DNA of 64,000 nt from Lactobacillus sp. ESL0677 (GTDB taxonomy: Bacteria > Bacillota > Bacilli > Lactobacillales > Lactobacillaceae). A program made the position numbers and the translations under genes. Shown piece after piece: positions 25,427 to 31,810 of the stretch (position 1 is the first letter of the stretch; each line of letters starts with the position of its first letter). Under the pieces are notes generated by a model. That model was not told the DNA's origin, made no database searches, and worked only from the letters and a program-made list of their open reading frames with translations. The stretch is taken from positions 806,001 to 870,000 of the forward strand of contig NZ_CP113946.1 in the NCBI RefSeq assembly GCF_029392875.1, given 5' to 3'.

Positions 25427-25813
25427 ATGGCAATAACATATAATGGCAAAGAGCACGAACATTTTTATTTAAATGGTGAAAAATTTGAAAAATCATTACG
25501 AGACATGATTGGAAAAACTATAAGTGTTAAAGATGGAACCTGGCTTTCTTATCAGATAGCTTATGATTATTTTAATAATTCTTTTACAGCATATGGCGAT
25601 CAGACTGCCACAATAGAAGGCATTACTAAAGTGAAAAGTAAAATATATTTTATAACTGAATTAGATATTAGATACTGGAATGATGGAGATGATTCAGAAT
25701 TTAAAATATGTACAGTTGACCCTAATACTGTAAAAATAATTTCGGGGGGGGTAAAAGCCTTAGCTATCAGCCTTCTTAGACATTTATTCAGCATGGAGGT
25801 GGTTCCATGCTGA
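25427..25813 (+). CDS. Small tail/fibre accessory protein, 128 aa, C-terminus crossed by a G8 tract
   Basis: ATG after GAAAGGGAT. It begins AITYNGKEHEHFYLNGEKFE and shares its opening TYNGKxxxHF pattern with the next gene, so the two appear related. A run of eight G at 25744-25751 lies in the codons for SGG. The current frame continues for 20 more residues and overlaps the next gene; loss of one G gives an immediate stop after IISGG. No enzymatic motif is visible. Probably a fibre accessory or adhesion module. Confidence 0.65.
   Translation: MAITYNGKEHEHFYLNGEKFEKSLRDMIGKTISVKDGTWLSYQIAYDYFNNSFTAYGDQTATIEGITKVKSKIYFITELDIRYWNDGDDSEFKICTVDPNTVKIISGGVKALAISLLRHLFSMEVVPC
25744..25751 (+). repeat. 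Homopolymeric G8 tract within a tail gene
   Basis: Eight consecutive G in an otherwise A/T-rich gene. 8 G gives the long C-terminus, 7 G gives a stop right after the tract, and 9 G gives another short tail. It may be a slipped-strand or transcriptional-slippage switch, or an assembly error. Confidence 0.6.
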
Positions 25814-26154
25814 CTTACAATGGTAAACAATACGACCATTTTTGCTATGGGGGACAAACGTGGCTTAGCGCCAATTATTTTCCAAAAAAATTCAGATTTG
25901 GTAAAAATCCAGGGAAAGAGTGTCAAACATACACTGTTAATGATAATGGCATCTTAGAAGCTAATAACTCTGTTGAGTGGGCAGTTTGCGATCGATCAGG
26001 CTTTCCAGTTATGGAAGCTTGGGTTGACAATATAATTACTAAAAATGGAGAAGATTATGCTTTAGTAAAGGTAGCTACACAAAAAATAGGTAGCTGGATA
26101 AGTGTGGAATCATACATTAAAATATCGGATTTTGGCGGTGCAACACCGCTATGA
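25807..26154 (+). CDS. Small tail/fibre accessory protein, 115 aa
   Basis: ATG at 25807 follows GGAGGTGG and overlaps the previous gene by 7 bp. It begins LTYNGKQYDHFCYGGQTWLS, matching the start of its neighbour, then diverges; it ends KISDFGGATPL. The family is unknown, but position after the fibre gene and the shared opening suggest a paired accessory module of the fibre or baseplate tip. Confidence 0.65.
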   Translation: MLTYNGKQYDHFCYGGQTWLSANYFPKKFRFGKNPGKECQTYTVNDNGILEANNSVEWAVCDRSGFPVMEAWVDNIITKNGEDYALVKVATQKIGSWISVESYIKISDFGGATPL

Positions 26155-26162
26155 TTTAGTAG

Positions 26163-26191
26163 TTGCTTTTTACTTACCTTTTAAGTAAAAT
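26163..26191 (+). promoter_or_regulatory. Promoter and operator of the MazEF-type cassette
   Basis: TTGCTT (26163-26168), a 17-bp spacer and TAAAAT (26186-26191) form a good sigma-A promoter. TTTTACTTA (26168-26176) and TAAGTAAAA (26182-26190) are a perfect 9-bp inverted repeat across the spacer and -10, and further AAGTAAG half-sites follow. This is the usual layout for antitoxin autoregulation. Confidence 0.7.
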
Positions 26192-26224
26192 GTAAAAAGT
26201 AAGATGTAAAAGCGAGGAAAAATT

Positions 26225-26488
26225 ATGACAGAGCAAACTTTAAAATTATCAAGTAAAGGACAGGTTGTTATTCCAGTAGCAATAAGACGTAAACTGGGAT
26301 TGCAAGGCGGCGATGAATTATCAATTAGTGTTAGTAATAACGAACTAATTATTAAAAAGTTACCAACAGCACTAGAATGGGCTGACTTGATTAAAGATAT
26401 TCCAACCGAAAGAGTTGATATTGATAAAAATGGACATTATGATGCCAAAAAGTCACCTGATTTTCATGATTGGATGGTTAATGGCTAA
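26225..26488 (+). CDS. AbrB/MazE-type antitoxin, 87 aa
   Basis: GCGAGGAAAA precedes the ATG. The N-terminal swapped-hairpin DNA-binding domain reads LKLSSKGQVVIPVAIRRKLG, LQGGDELSIS, NELIIKK. The C-terminal 35 residues (ALEWADLIKDIPTERVDIDK) would wrap the toxin. The stop overlaps the toxin start by one base. It neutralises the toxin and probably binds the palindrome over its promoter. Confidence 0.9.
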   Translation: MTEQTLKLSSKGQVVIPVAIRRKLGLQGGDELSISVSNNELIIKKLPTALEWADLIKDIPTERVDIDKNGHYDAKKSPDFHDWMVNG

Positions 26489-26820
26489 TGCAGCCAATGG
26501 AGTTATACATCGCCAATGTACCTTTTGACGAACAAAATGGTGGTAAAGTGCGACCAGCTTTGGTGTTAGCTGTTAAGAAAAAATATGTAATAGTGTTTAA
26601 AATTACAAGTCAATATCAAAATAAATCAAGTAAGATTAAAAAATTATATTATCCGATAAAGCAATGGCAGGAAGCAGGACTTAAAAAGCAATCCTATGTT
26701 GATACACATAAGAATTATGAGATTACTAAAGAAGCAGTTTTCAGTCGACGTCCGATTGGAAAATTAAGTTCTATCGATATTATCGGATTAAGTAAATTTA
26801 TTAGAAAGCAAGCAATTTAG
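26488..26820 (+). CDS. MazF/PemK-type mRNA interferase toxin, 110 aa
   Basis: The protein starts MQPMELYIANVPFDEQNGGK followed by VRPALVLAVKKKYVIVFKIT, the PemK/MazF beta-barrel with the conserved VRPALV and a T before the Q/N loop. Length matches. It cleaves RNA when free of antitoxin. It is coupled to the antitoxin and closed by a terminator, so the pair is a self-contained cassette inside the tail operon. Confidence 0.85.
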   Translation: MQPMELYIANVPFDEQNGGKVRPALVLAVKKKYVIVFKITSQYQNKSSKIKKLYYPIKQWQEAGLKKQSYVDTHKNYEITKEAVFSRRPIGKLSSIDIIGLSKFIRKQAI

Positions 26821-26844
26821 CAAAAGAGCTAAGTTGCTTTTTTA
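26819..26844 (+). terminator. Terminator after MazEF-type cassette
   Basis: AGCAA (26819-26823) pairs with TTGCT (26834-26838), followed by a T-run (TTTTTTAT). The stem begins within the toxin stop codon. Confidence 0.6.
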
Positions 26845-26865
26845 TATAGAAAGGCAAATTTAAAA

Positions 26866-27282
26866 ATGACAGAAGAAGCAAAAACATATATCTATTACAG
26901 AAGTGACAATCAAGTGTCGTATGCAATTGATAGAGAGGAACAACCTTTTGGTGATTATATCCCTTATCCTTTTGTGGCTGAGGCACCAGACCCGTCTATT
27001 AAATCTCCTAAGTACGACTGGAATAAGCGTGAGTGGTTTGAGTTTGCACCTGATGCTCAAGGACAGCTAATTAATCAGCTGTCAGCGGATGTTAAAAGCG
27101 TCAAGACTGACACCCAAGCAATTAAGAATGATAAGACAACAATTGATCAGACACTCACCTCGCTTCAATCAGGTCAAACAACGATTGGTCAACAAGTTGG
27201 CAATGTTGTTGACATGGTCTCACAGATGATGGCAGCTATGGCAGGGACGCCCACAACAGATACTGGAAAGGAAGCTGAATAA
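26866..27282 (+). CDS. XkdW-like tail protein, 138 aa
   Basis: GAAAGGCAAAT precedes the ATG. Aromatic N-terminal half (TYIYYRSDNQVSYAIDREEQ; YDWNKREWFEFAP), then a helical coiled-coil segment. It sits immediately before XkdX, the XkdW position in PBSX-like operons. It probably supports fibre attachment or assembly. The gene overlaps XkdX by one base. Confidence 0.68.
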   Translation: MTEEAKTYIYYRSDNQVSYAIDREEQPFGDYIPYPFVAEAPDPSIKSPKYDWNKREWFEFAPDAQGQLINQLSADVKSVKTDTQAIKNDKTTIDQTLTSLQSGQTTIGQQVGNVVDMVSQMMAAMAGTPTTDTGKEAE

Positions 27283-27464
27283 TGTTTAATTTGAAACAAT
27301 TTGCACCAATGATGGAAAAAGTATATCAATCACTTTATAATTCAAAGATTTACGATAAAGCTAAAATTGCTTCGTTTGTAGCACTGGGCACGATTGACGC
27401 TGCAGCGTATAAACGAATTACAGGGGAAGATTATTCAGAAGCATCTACTGAAAATAGTAAGTAG
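27282..27464 (+). CDS. XkdX family protein, 60 aa
   Basis: The 60-residue protein reads FNLKQFAPMMEKVYQSLYNS followed by KIYDKAKIASFVALGTID and YKRITGEDY, the standard XkdX pattern. These small proteins lie between the fibre genes and the lysis cassette. Function is unproven. A one-base overlap with the upstream stop indicates coupling. Confidence 0.85.
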   Translation: MFNLKQFAPMMEKVYQSLYNSKIYDKAKIASFVALGTIDAAAYKRITGEDYSEASTENSK

Positions 27465-27475
27465 GTGCTATTTTA

Positions 27476-27835
27476 TTGGACTGGAATAATTTGTGGGATT
27501 GGTTAAGTAGGCTAGGTATCATAACTTGGGTATCTGGCTTATGGCACCGTCACCGTAAGAAAGTGGCGGCAGAAAAGGAATTATTGGAGCAGGTACCGAA
27601 AATAAAGCAAAGCGTTGATGAGCTGACTAGATTGGTTACTCAGTTAAAAGCTGGTGAAGTTGAAGATTTGCATGTTGAGCTTGATGAACTATGTCATGTG
27701 ATTATTAAGCAGGGCAATTCAAATCGCGAGCAATTCACTAGGTTAAATCAAATTTACGAAGTTTATCATGCGTTAGGCGGTAATGGTTTAGGGACAAAAT
27801 TATATGAGGAAGCTAAGGAACTTCCAACGATTTAA
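27476..27835 (+). CDS. Lysis-cassette protein with hydrophobic N-terminus and coiled coil, 119 aa
   Basis: TTG at 27476 after GTAGGTGC. N-terminal WNNLWDWLSRLGIITWVSGL is a short hydrophobic or amphipathic segment, then basic HRHRKKV and a long helical coiled coil (VPKIKQSVDELTRLVTQLKA). Such proteins lie before the LLH holin in Lactobacillus phages, resembling haemolysin XhlA-like or membrane-associated helper proteins. The exact role is not known. Confidence 0.6.
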   Translation: MDWNNLWDWLSRLGIITWVSGLWHRHRKKVAAEKELLEQVPKIKQSVDELTRLVTQLKAGEVEDLHVELDELCHVIIKQGNSNREQFTRLNQIYEVYHALGGNGLGTKLYEEAKELPTI

Positions 27836-27847
27836 AGGAGTTTAATT

Positions 27848-28153
27848 ATGATTAAAATTATGTTTGACACAGTGTATGCTGTGTTATTTTTATTGGCTGT
27901 TTTAGTTGGATTTTATGCTACTAAGCACGTAGCTAAGAATAAAGCAATGTTGTTCATCGAAGACTTAGCTACGGCATTTGTCCATCAGGCTGAAACTACT
28001 GACCTTCATGGACAAGATAAAATGAGTAACGTACTAAATAGCGTTGAAGCTGTATTAGAAAAAAATCATATCAAAGTAGACCCAATTATTGAGTCAGCTA
28101 TTAAAGCATTTGCAGAACAAGAAGTAGCTAAAATGAATGAAGGCAAGAAATAA
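27848..28153 (+). CDS. LLH-family phage holin, 101 aa
   Basis: AAAGGAGTTT precedes the ATG. One N-terminal membrane segment (DTVYAVLFLLAVLVGFYATK) is followed by a soluble helical tail (IEDLATAFVHQAETTDLHGQ; EKNHIKVDPIIESAIKAF), the LLH holin plan. It makes the membrane lesion that releases the amidase. It overlaps the lysin by one base. Confidence 0.87.
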   Translation: MIKIMFDTVYAVLFLLAVLVGFYATKHVAKNKAMLFIEDLATAFVHQAETTDLHGQDKMSNVLNSVEAVLEKNHIKVDPIIESAIKAFAEQEVAKMNEGKK

Positions 28154-28698
28154 TGAAACGAAATTATAAATACGCACTTGGTGCTAATGAAGGTAGTTCA
28201 CAAGTTGCTCAACGTAGGTTTATCGTAGCTCACTCTACTGCCACACCTAATGGCGAAGCATGGGCGGTAGCACATAATATGAAAACTGGCATCAATACTA
28301 GTCAGACCTATGTTCACTTGATTGTTGATGACAAACATATCTATGCAGTTGGCGAAATTGGTTATGTAGCCTGGGGTGCAGGAACGCCAGCAAATAATCT
28401 ATCACCAGTTCAAATCGAGCTCTGTGAATTTACTAATCACAGGCGAGCAATGAAAGCCTATAAACATTATGTTAACTGGCTCAGGTGGGCTGCAAAGAAG
28501 TATGGCATTCCATTGACATTAGATGACAATGGCTACAAAGGCATTAAGACACATAGTTGGTTAGTTCAGCATGGGTACAGTAATACAAATCATACTGATC
28601 CTTGGGGATATTTAAATAAACTGGGTATTACTAAAACAAGATTCGCTAAAGACTTAAAGAAGGGTTTTAGTGGATTAAACATTAAATTAACTAAATAA
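28153..28698 (+). CDS. Endolysin: N-acetylmuramoyl-L-alanine amidase (Amidase_2), 181 aa
   Basis: The amidase_2 domain fills most of the protein: RRFIVAHSTATPNGEAWAVA gives the first zinc-ligand His, then WGAGTPANNLSPVQIELCEF, then a late TNHTDPWGY with the last His/Asp. No signal peptide and no C-terminal cell-wall binding repeats are seen, so it is short for a Lactobacillus endolysin (often near 300 aa). It depends on the neighbouring holin for export. Confidence 0.9.
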   Translation: MKRNYKYALGANEGSSQVAQRRFIVAHSTATPNGEAWAVAHNMKTGINTSQTYVHLIVDDKHIYAVGEIGYVAWGAGTPANNLSPVQIELCEFTNHRRAMKAYKHYVNWLRWAAKKYGIPLTLDDNGYKGIKTHSWLVQHGYSNTNHTDPWGYLNKLGITKTRFAKDLKKGFSGLNIKLTK

Positions 28699-28706
28699 AA
28701 AGAAAA

Positions 28707-28750
28707 GAGGCCGTCTGTAGAGTTTAATTGCTCTATGGGCGGTCCTTTTT
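28707..28750 (+). terminator. Late-operon terminator
   Basis: A long interrupted stem, GGCCGTC with GGGCGGTCC and TAGAG with CTCTA, followed by TTTTT. It ends the lysis genes before the HigBA-type cassette. Confidence 0.72.
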
Positions 28751-28759
28751 GCATGTTTA

Positions 28760-28811
28760 TTGACAAACTTAAGCTTAATTATTACAATGAAATTACCTAA
28801 AAGGTAATTTC
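28760..28811 (+). promoter_or_regulatory. Consensus promoter with palindromic operator for the HigBA-type pair
   Basis: TTGACA (28760-28765), 17-bp spacer, TACAAT (28783-28788). The perfect inverted repeat GAAATTACCT (28789-28798), AAA, AGGTAATTTC (28802-28811) covers the expected start site, so a bound antitoxin would block transcription. Confidence 0.82.
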
Positions 28812-28823
28812 ATGGAGGAAAGC

Positions 28824-29162
28824 ATGGAGATTATTTATAAGAATGATAAAGTGAAAAAGCAGTGTACGTCACTACGACAGGCTAAAAAAGATTTTTCTGA
28901 TAAAGTAGCGAAGAAGCTTTTAGGAAAAATTAATTTTATTACTAGCGCTGAAAACTTGGCATCGATTATAAATTATCAACCATTTAATTTTCATGCTTTA
29001 AGAGGAAACCTTGAAGGATATTATGCAATGGATATTGATGGACGTCGAAGTCAGTATAGACTTATAGCTTGCTTTGATGAATACAGCAAAGAACAAGTTT
29101 TTACAGAATCACAGATAATAACGATAATCGAGATAACGGAGGTAAGTAAGCATTATGAGTAA
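28824..29162 (+). CDS. HigB/RelE-type toxin, 112 aa
   Basis: The ATG at 28824 follows GGAGGAAAGC; the in-frame ATG at 28812 overlaps this site and the operator and is unlikely. The sequence MEIIYKNDKVKKQCTSLRQA, the central NFHALRGNLEGYYAMDIDG and the late YRLIACFDE are the HigB/RelE ribosome-dependent RNase pattern. It overlaps the antitoxin by 8 bp, toxin first, as in higBA. Confidence 0.85.
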   Translation: MEIIYKNDKVKKQCTSLRQAKKDFSDKVAKKLLGKINFITSAENLASIINYQPFNFHALRGNLEGYYAMDIDGRRSQYRLIACFDEYSKEQVFTESQIITIIEITEVSKHYE

Positions 29163-30240
29163 TGAAACAGAATATAAAGACCTAATTGCTTTTCATCCGG
29201 GGTCTTACATTGAAGAAATTGTGGAAGATTTAAATATCACACAGGCGGAATTTGCCGATCGCCTTGAGGTGTCGGCTAAGACTGTCAGTAAATTAATTAA
29301 TGGTGAAACTGCAATAACTTCAAAAATTGCTAATAAATTAGCAAAGTTAACAGGAATTTCAATGAAGACTTGGTTAAGTTTACAAACAAATTATGAAGTG
29401 AAGTTAGCTGAAATCGAAAATCAAAGAAATGCAGATGAAAAACGTGCATGTGATCTGATTGATTTTTCTTACTTTAAAAAATACGGTTATGCAGATAAAA
29501 GTAAAAAACGTTATAGTAAAAGCGAAAAAATTCAGATTTTAAGAAGATCACTTAAAACTTCAAATTTGTCACAATTATTTGAATTTAATCCATTAGTTAG
29601 TTATCGCAGAGCAGATTTTAGTGAAAAATCGATTGTATGTTCAAACGTTATGTTAGAACTAGCGACAATGGATGCAAGAAATAAAACTAACAATAAATAT
29701 GAAAAGGTAAAACTCGAAAAAGCTTTACCGATTATTAGAAAGATGACTCTACAAAAAACTAAAGTATTTTATCCTAGACTAAAACAACTTTTGTTAGATT
29801 GTGGTATTGTACTAGAAGCATTTCCAAATTTAAAAAATGCTAGTTTGAATGGTGCAACTAAAAAATTTAAAAATGGTAGCATACTCTTATTAATTACGGA
29901 TAGAAATAAAAATTCTGATATATTTTGGTTTTCTCTTATTCATGAACTAGGACATATTTATTACGAAGACTTTTATTCTGATTATGAGGACAAAGAAAAA
30001 TATCAGGAAAAAGAAAAGAAAGCAGACAGATTTGCTGAAAACTTTTTAATACCACAAGAAAGTTATAAAGAGTTTGTAAAAAAGCATAATTTTGATTTTG
30101 ATGCTATTCAAAGTTTTGCTAAGAAGGTAAAAATAAATTTAGGTATTGTCATAGGTCGATTACAATCTGATAAATATTTAAAATATAATCAATATAGCAA
30201 CTTAAAATCAAAATATAAAATTTCATTGCAACAAAATTAA
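29155..30240 (+). CDS. HigA-type antitoxin fused to an ImmA/IrrE-like metallopeptidase domain, 361 aa
   Basis: Residues about 12-75 form a HigA helix-turn-helix (FHPGSYIEEIVEDLNITQAE, FADRLEVSAKTVSKLINGET). The C-terminal domain carries HELGHIYYED, the HExxH zinc motif, and EKKADRFAENFLIP supplying the third ligand, the ImmA/IrrE (M78) fold. This is much longer than a plain HigA (about 100 aa). The second domain could cleave a repressor or control stability; activity is inferred. It ends at a bidirectional terminator. Confidence 0.87.
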   Translation: MSNETEYKDLIAFHPGSYIEEIVEDLNITQAEFADRLEVSAKTVSKLINGETAITSKIANKLAKLTGISMKTWLSLQTNYEVKLAEIENQRNADEKRACDLIDFSYFKKYGYADKSKKRYSKSEKIQILRRSLKTSNLSQLFEFNPLVSYRRADFSEKSIVCSNVMLELATMDARNKTNNKYEKVKLEKALPIIRKMTLQKTKVFYPRLKQLLLDCGIVLEAFPNLKNASLNGATKKFKNGSILLLITDRNKNSDIFWFSLIHELGHIYYEDFYSDYEDKEKYQEKEKKADRFAENFLIPQESYKEFVKKHNFDFDAIQSFAKKVKINLGIVIGRLQSDKYLKYNQYSNLKSKYKISLQQN

Positions 30241-30246
30241 ATACGA

Positions 30247-30290
30247 AAAGACCGCTCTGGAGATTAATTTCTCTGGGGTGGTCTTTTTTG
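30247..30290. terminator. Bidirectional terminator between antitoxin and reverse-strand gene
   Basis: AAAAGACCGC with a complementary GGTGGTCTTTTTT arm and an inner CTGGAGA/TCTCTGG stem. There are T-runs on both strands, so it serves both converging genes. Confidence 0.75.
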
Positions 30291-30303
30291 CTTATATATA
30301 TTT

Positions 30304-31053
30304 TTAACTAGTACTATTATTTAGATTCTTGGTTGCCACATATACATATAATTCTATGGCATCTATTAACTTCTTTTCATATTCATCAAGAATTCTTTCA
30401 TTATTACCATACCAAGATAAATAATCATATTTAGATTCAGGTTCATCTTGTCTTATTCCCAAACTACTAAGACCTTCCTCTATATTATCTATTAAAGCAA
30501 TTAATATTACTTCTTTTCCATAATTTTGGTCTGTGTTTTGTAAAGTCAATAATGTTCTATCATTTACTTTTTTTGCTTCTTCTGCATCCTTTCGTCCTTT
30601 AATAACATAATCATTTACTAAATTTGGATTTTTTAAAAAAGGATATCTGAATTCTAGAGGAATATTTAATTCTGAATTTGGATCTGAATAGTATCCTTTT
30701 TGAATAAAATTAGATTTTAATTCAATTAATCTATGTAGCGTTTTATTATATAAAGATGAATTATGAGCTATACTGTCAATATCATTTGTTTTATGTTTAT
30801 TAAAACTTACATAATTAGAAACTTCACGTTCATAATATTGAGAATCAACTTTAAGTGCATCTACAATTAACTTATTTAGCCACTCCTTTTGCTGTATTTT
30901 CTTATTATCTTTTTTGTCTTCATTTCTTTTTCGTTTATCTAGAAAATAACTTGACAAGAAAGCAAAAAAAGCTCCAAAAAATGATGAAACTAGATTTATT
31001 ATTCCATTAGGAATGCTCTTAAAAAAATTAGAAATATTATTAAAAAAATCCAT
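30304..31053 (-). CDS. Prophage-end membrane-anchored protein of unknown function, 249 aa
   Basis: Start at 31053 (MDFFNNISNFFKSIPNGIIN) is preferred over 31071 because AGAGAAG lies just upstream. One N-terminal membrane segment (LVSSFFGAFFAFLSSYFL) is followed by a strongly basic stretch (DKRKRNEDKKDNKK) and a cytoplasmic domain of about 190 residues rich in Y, N and D. No family is recognised. It is the only reverse-strand gene in the prophage part, sits next to attR and is very A/T-rich, so it is likely a lysogenic-conversion (moron) gene; superinfection exclusion or defence is possible but unproven. Confidence 0.68.
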   Translation of the reverse strand: MDFFNNISNFFKSIPNGIINLVSSFFGAFFAFLSSYFLDKRKRNEDKKDNKKIQQKEWLNKLIVDALKVDSQYYEREVSNYVSFNKHKTNDIDSIAHNSSLYNKTLHRLIELKSNFIQKGYYSDPNSELNIPLEFRYPFLKNPNLVNDYVIKGRKDAEEAKKVNDRTLLTLQNTDQNYGKEVILIALIDNIEEGLSSLGIRQDEPESKYDYLSWYGNNERILDEYEKKLIDAIELYVYVATKNLNNSTS

Positions 31054-31083
31054 TTTATCTTCTCTAATCAAATTTATTTATTT

Positions 31084-31113
31084 CTGTATATACAGTTTTC
31101 TTTATTATCAAAA
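31084..31113 (-). promoter_or_regulatory. Promoter with palindrome for the reverse-strand prophage gene
   Basis: On the reverse strand TTTTGA (31108-31113), a 17-bp spacer and TATACA (31085-31090). The 12-bp palindrome CTGTATATACAG (31084-31095) overlaps the -10 and may bind a regulator. Confidence 0.5.
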
Positions 31114-31415
31114 ATCAATATTCATTTTCAAAGTAAATTGTACTACAAATTTTAATATCCATTTTTAAGCAAAACAACTAATTAGTTATTATACATAATG
31201 AAGTAATTTTTTAGAAGCATCAAAATTCCATCGGAGAAAAAATCGAGGACTAAATTTTGGCACCTTTTATTTTTACTGGTATATAAGCAGTTATAGCTTA
31301 TACTTTTGCCCATCAATTTGCCCATCAGAGATAAAATTCTTAAAGTTTCTTAAAAACGTATTTCCCGTTAAATCAACGTTTTACGTTCTTAAAAACCTTT
31401 AAAAATGCTTAGTTT

Positions 31416-31441
31416 TCTTCGGTTCGAGCCCGGATATCCCA
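31416..31441 (+). other. tRNA 3'-end fragment, probable prophage attR core
   Basis: TTCGG, loop TTCGAGC, CCGGA form a T-arm, followed by TATCCCA, which resembles an acceptor 3' strand. No complete 5' half of a tRNA precedes it. tRNA 3' ends are the common integration core for temperate Gram-positive phages, and the prophage genes end just to the left. It should match attL beyond the window. Confidence 0.6.
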
Positions 31442-31596
31442 ATAATTATGATTTGTCTTAGTTTCAATTAGCCATAAGCATTGATACTAGGGCATTTTTA
31501 TTTTCTACGATTTTTTGAAATTAACTGAAAAAGCATAAATCGGTGCAAAATTTTTATTTTCGGTAATTATGCTAGCTTGCTTTTTCTTGTACCAAT

Positions 31597-31728
31597 TAAT
31601 CTTATCGTTTAAGATTTGCGGGTGATGTTGTGGTTGTTCATGACGGGACAAAACATGGGTATGGTGCTGCTAAGGATGTCACTTGGCAATTACGACATGA
31701 TCAACGCAATGGCTTGACCGGTTGCTAA
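31597..31728 (+). pseudogene. Possible gene remnant ending at 31728
   Basis: A reading frame segment ending in TAA at 31726 encodes GDVVVVHDGTKHGYGAAKDV followed by TWQLRHDQRNGLTGC, with no start codon and ribosome site. It looks protein-like but has no recognised family. It may be debris of a gene disrupted when the prophage inserted, or chance. Confidence 0.25.
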
Positions 31729-31766
31729 TGATGAATATAACAAGTTGCCATAAATTTATTTTAAAT

Positions 31767-31806
31767 AAAAAATGCAGTTCTTCATATAAGAGAGCTGCAT
31801 TTTTTG
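31767..31806 (-). terminator. Terminator of murT
   Basis: A stem of AAATGCAGTTCTT with AGAGCTGCATTTTTT, directly after the reverse-strand murT stop. T-runs on both strands make it bidirectional. Confidence 0.75.
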
Positions 31807-31810
31807 ATTA

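Larger units (their letters stand above)
31072..31766. other. Noncoding junction of about 700 bp between prophage and chromosome
   Basis: Holds the promoter of the reverse gene, a duplicated TTTGCCCATCA-like pair (about 31312-31329), A/T-rich tracts, the tRNA 3' fragment at 31416-31441, and a possible short gene remnant ending at 31728. No intact gene is visible on either strand. Confidence 0.6.

Noticed and set aside
26801..27060. Reverse frames of 61-66 codons across the XkdW-like gene
   Set aside because: They oppose a tail gene in the correct operon position and have no start signals.
31312..31400. Reverse frame ending DGQIDGQKYKL with TTTGCCCATC repeated, possibly the tail of an integrase
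   Set aside because: Only about 30 codons are open, a stop lies directly upstream, and no catalytic integrase motif is present; kept as a note on a duplicated motif only.
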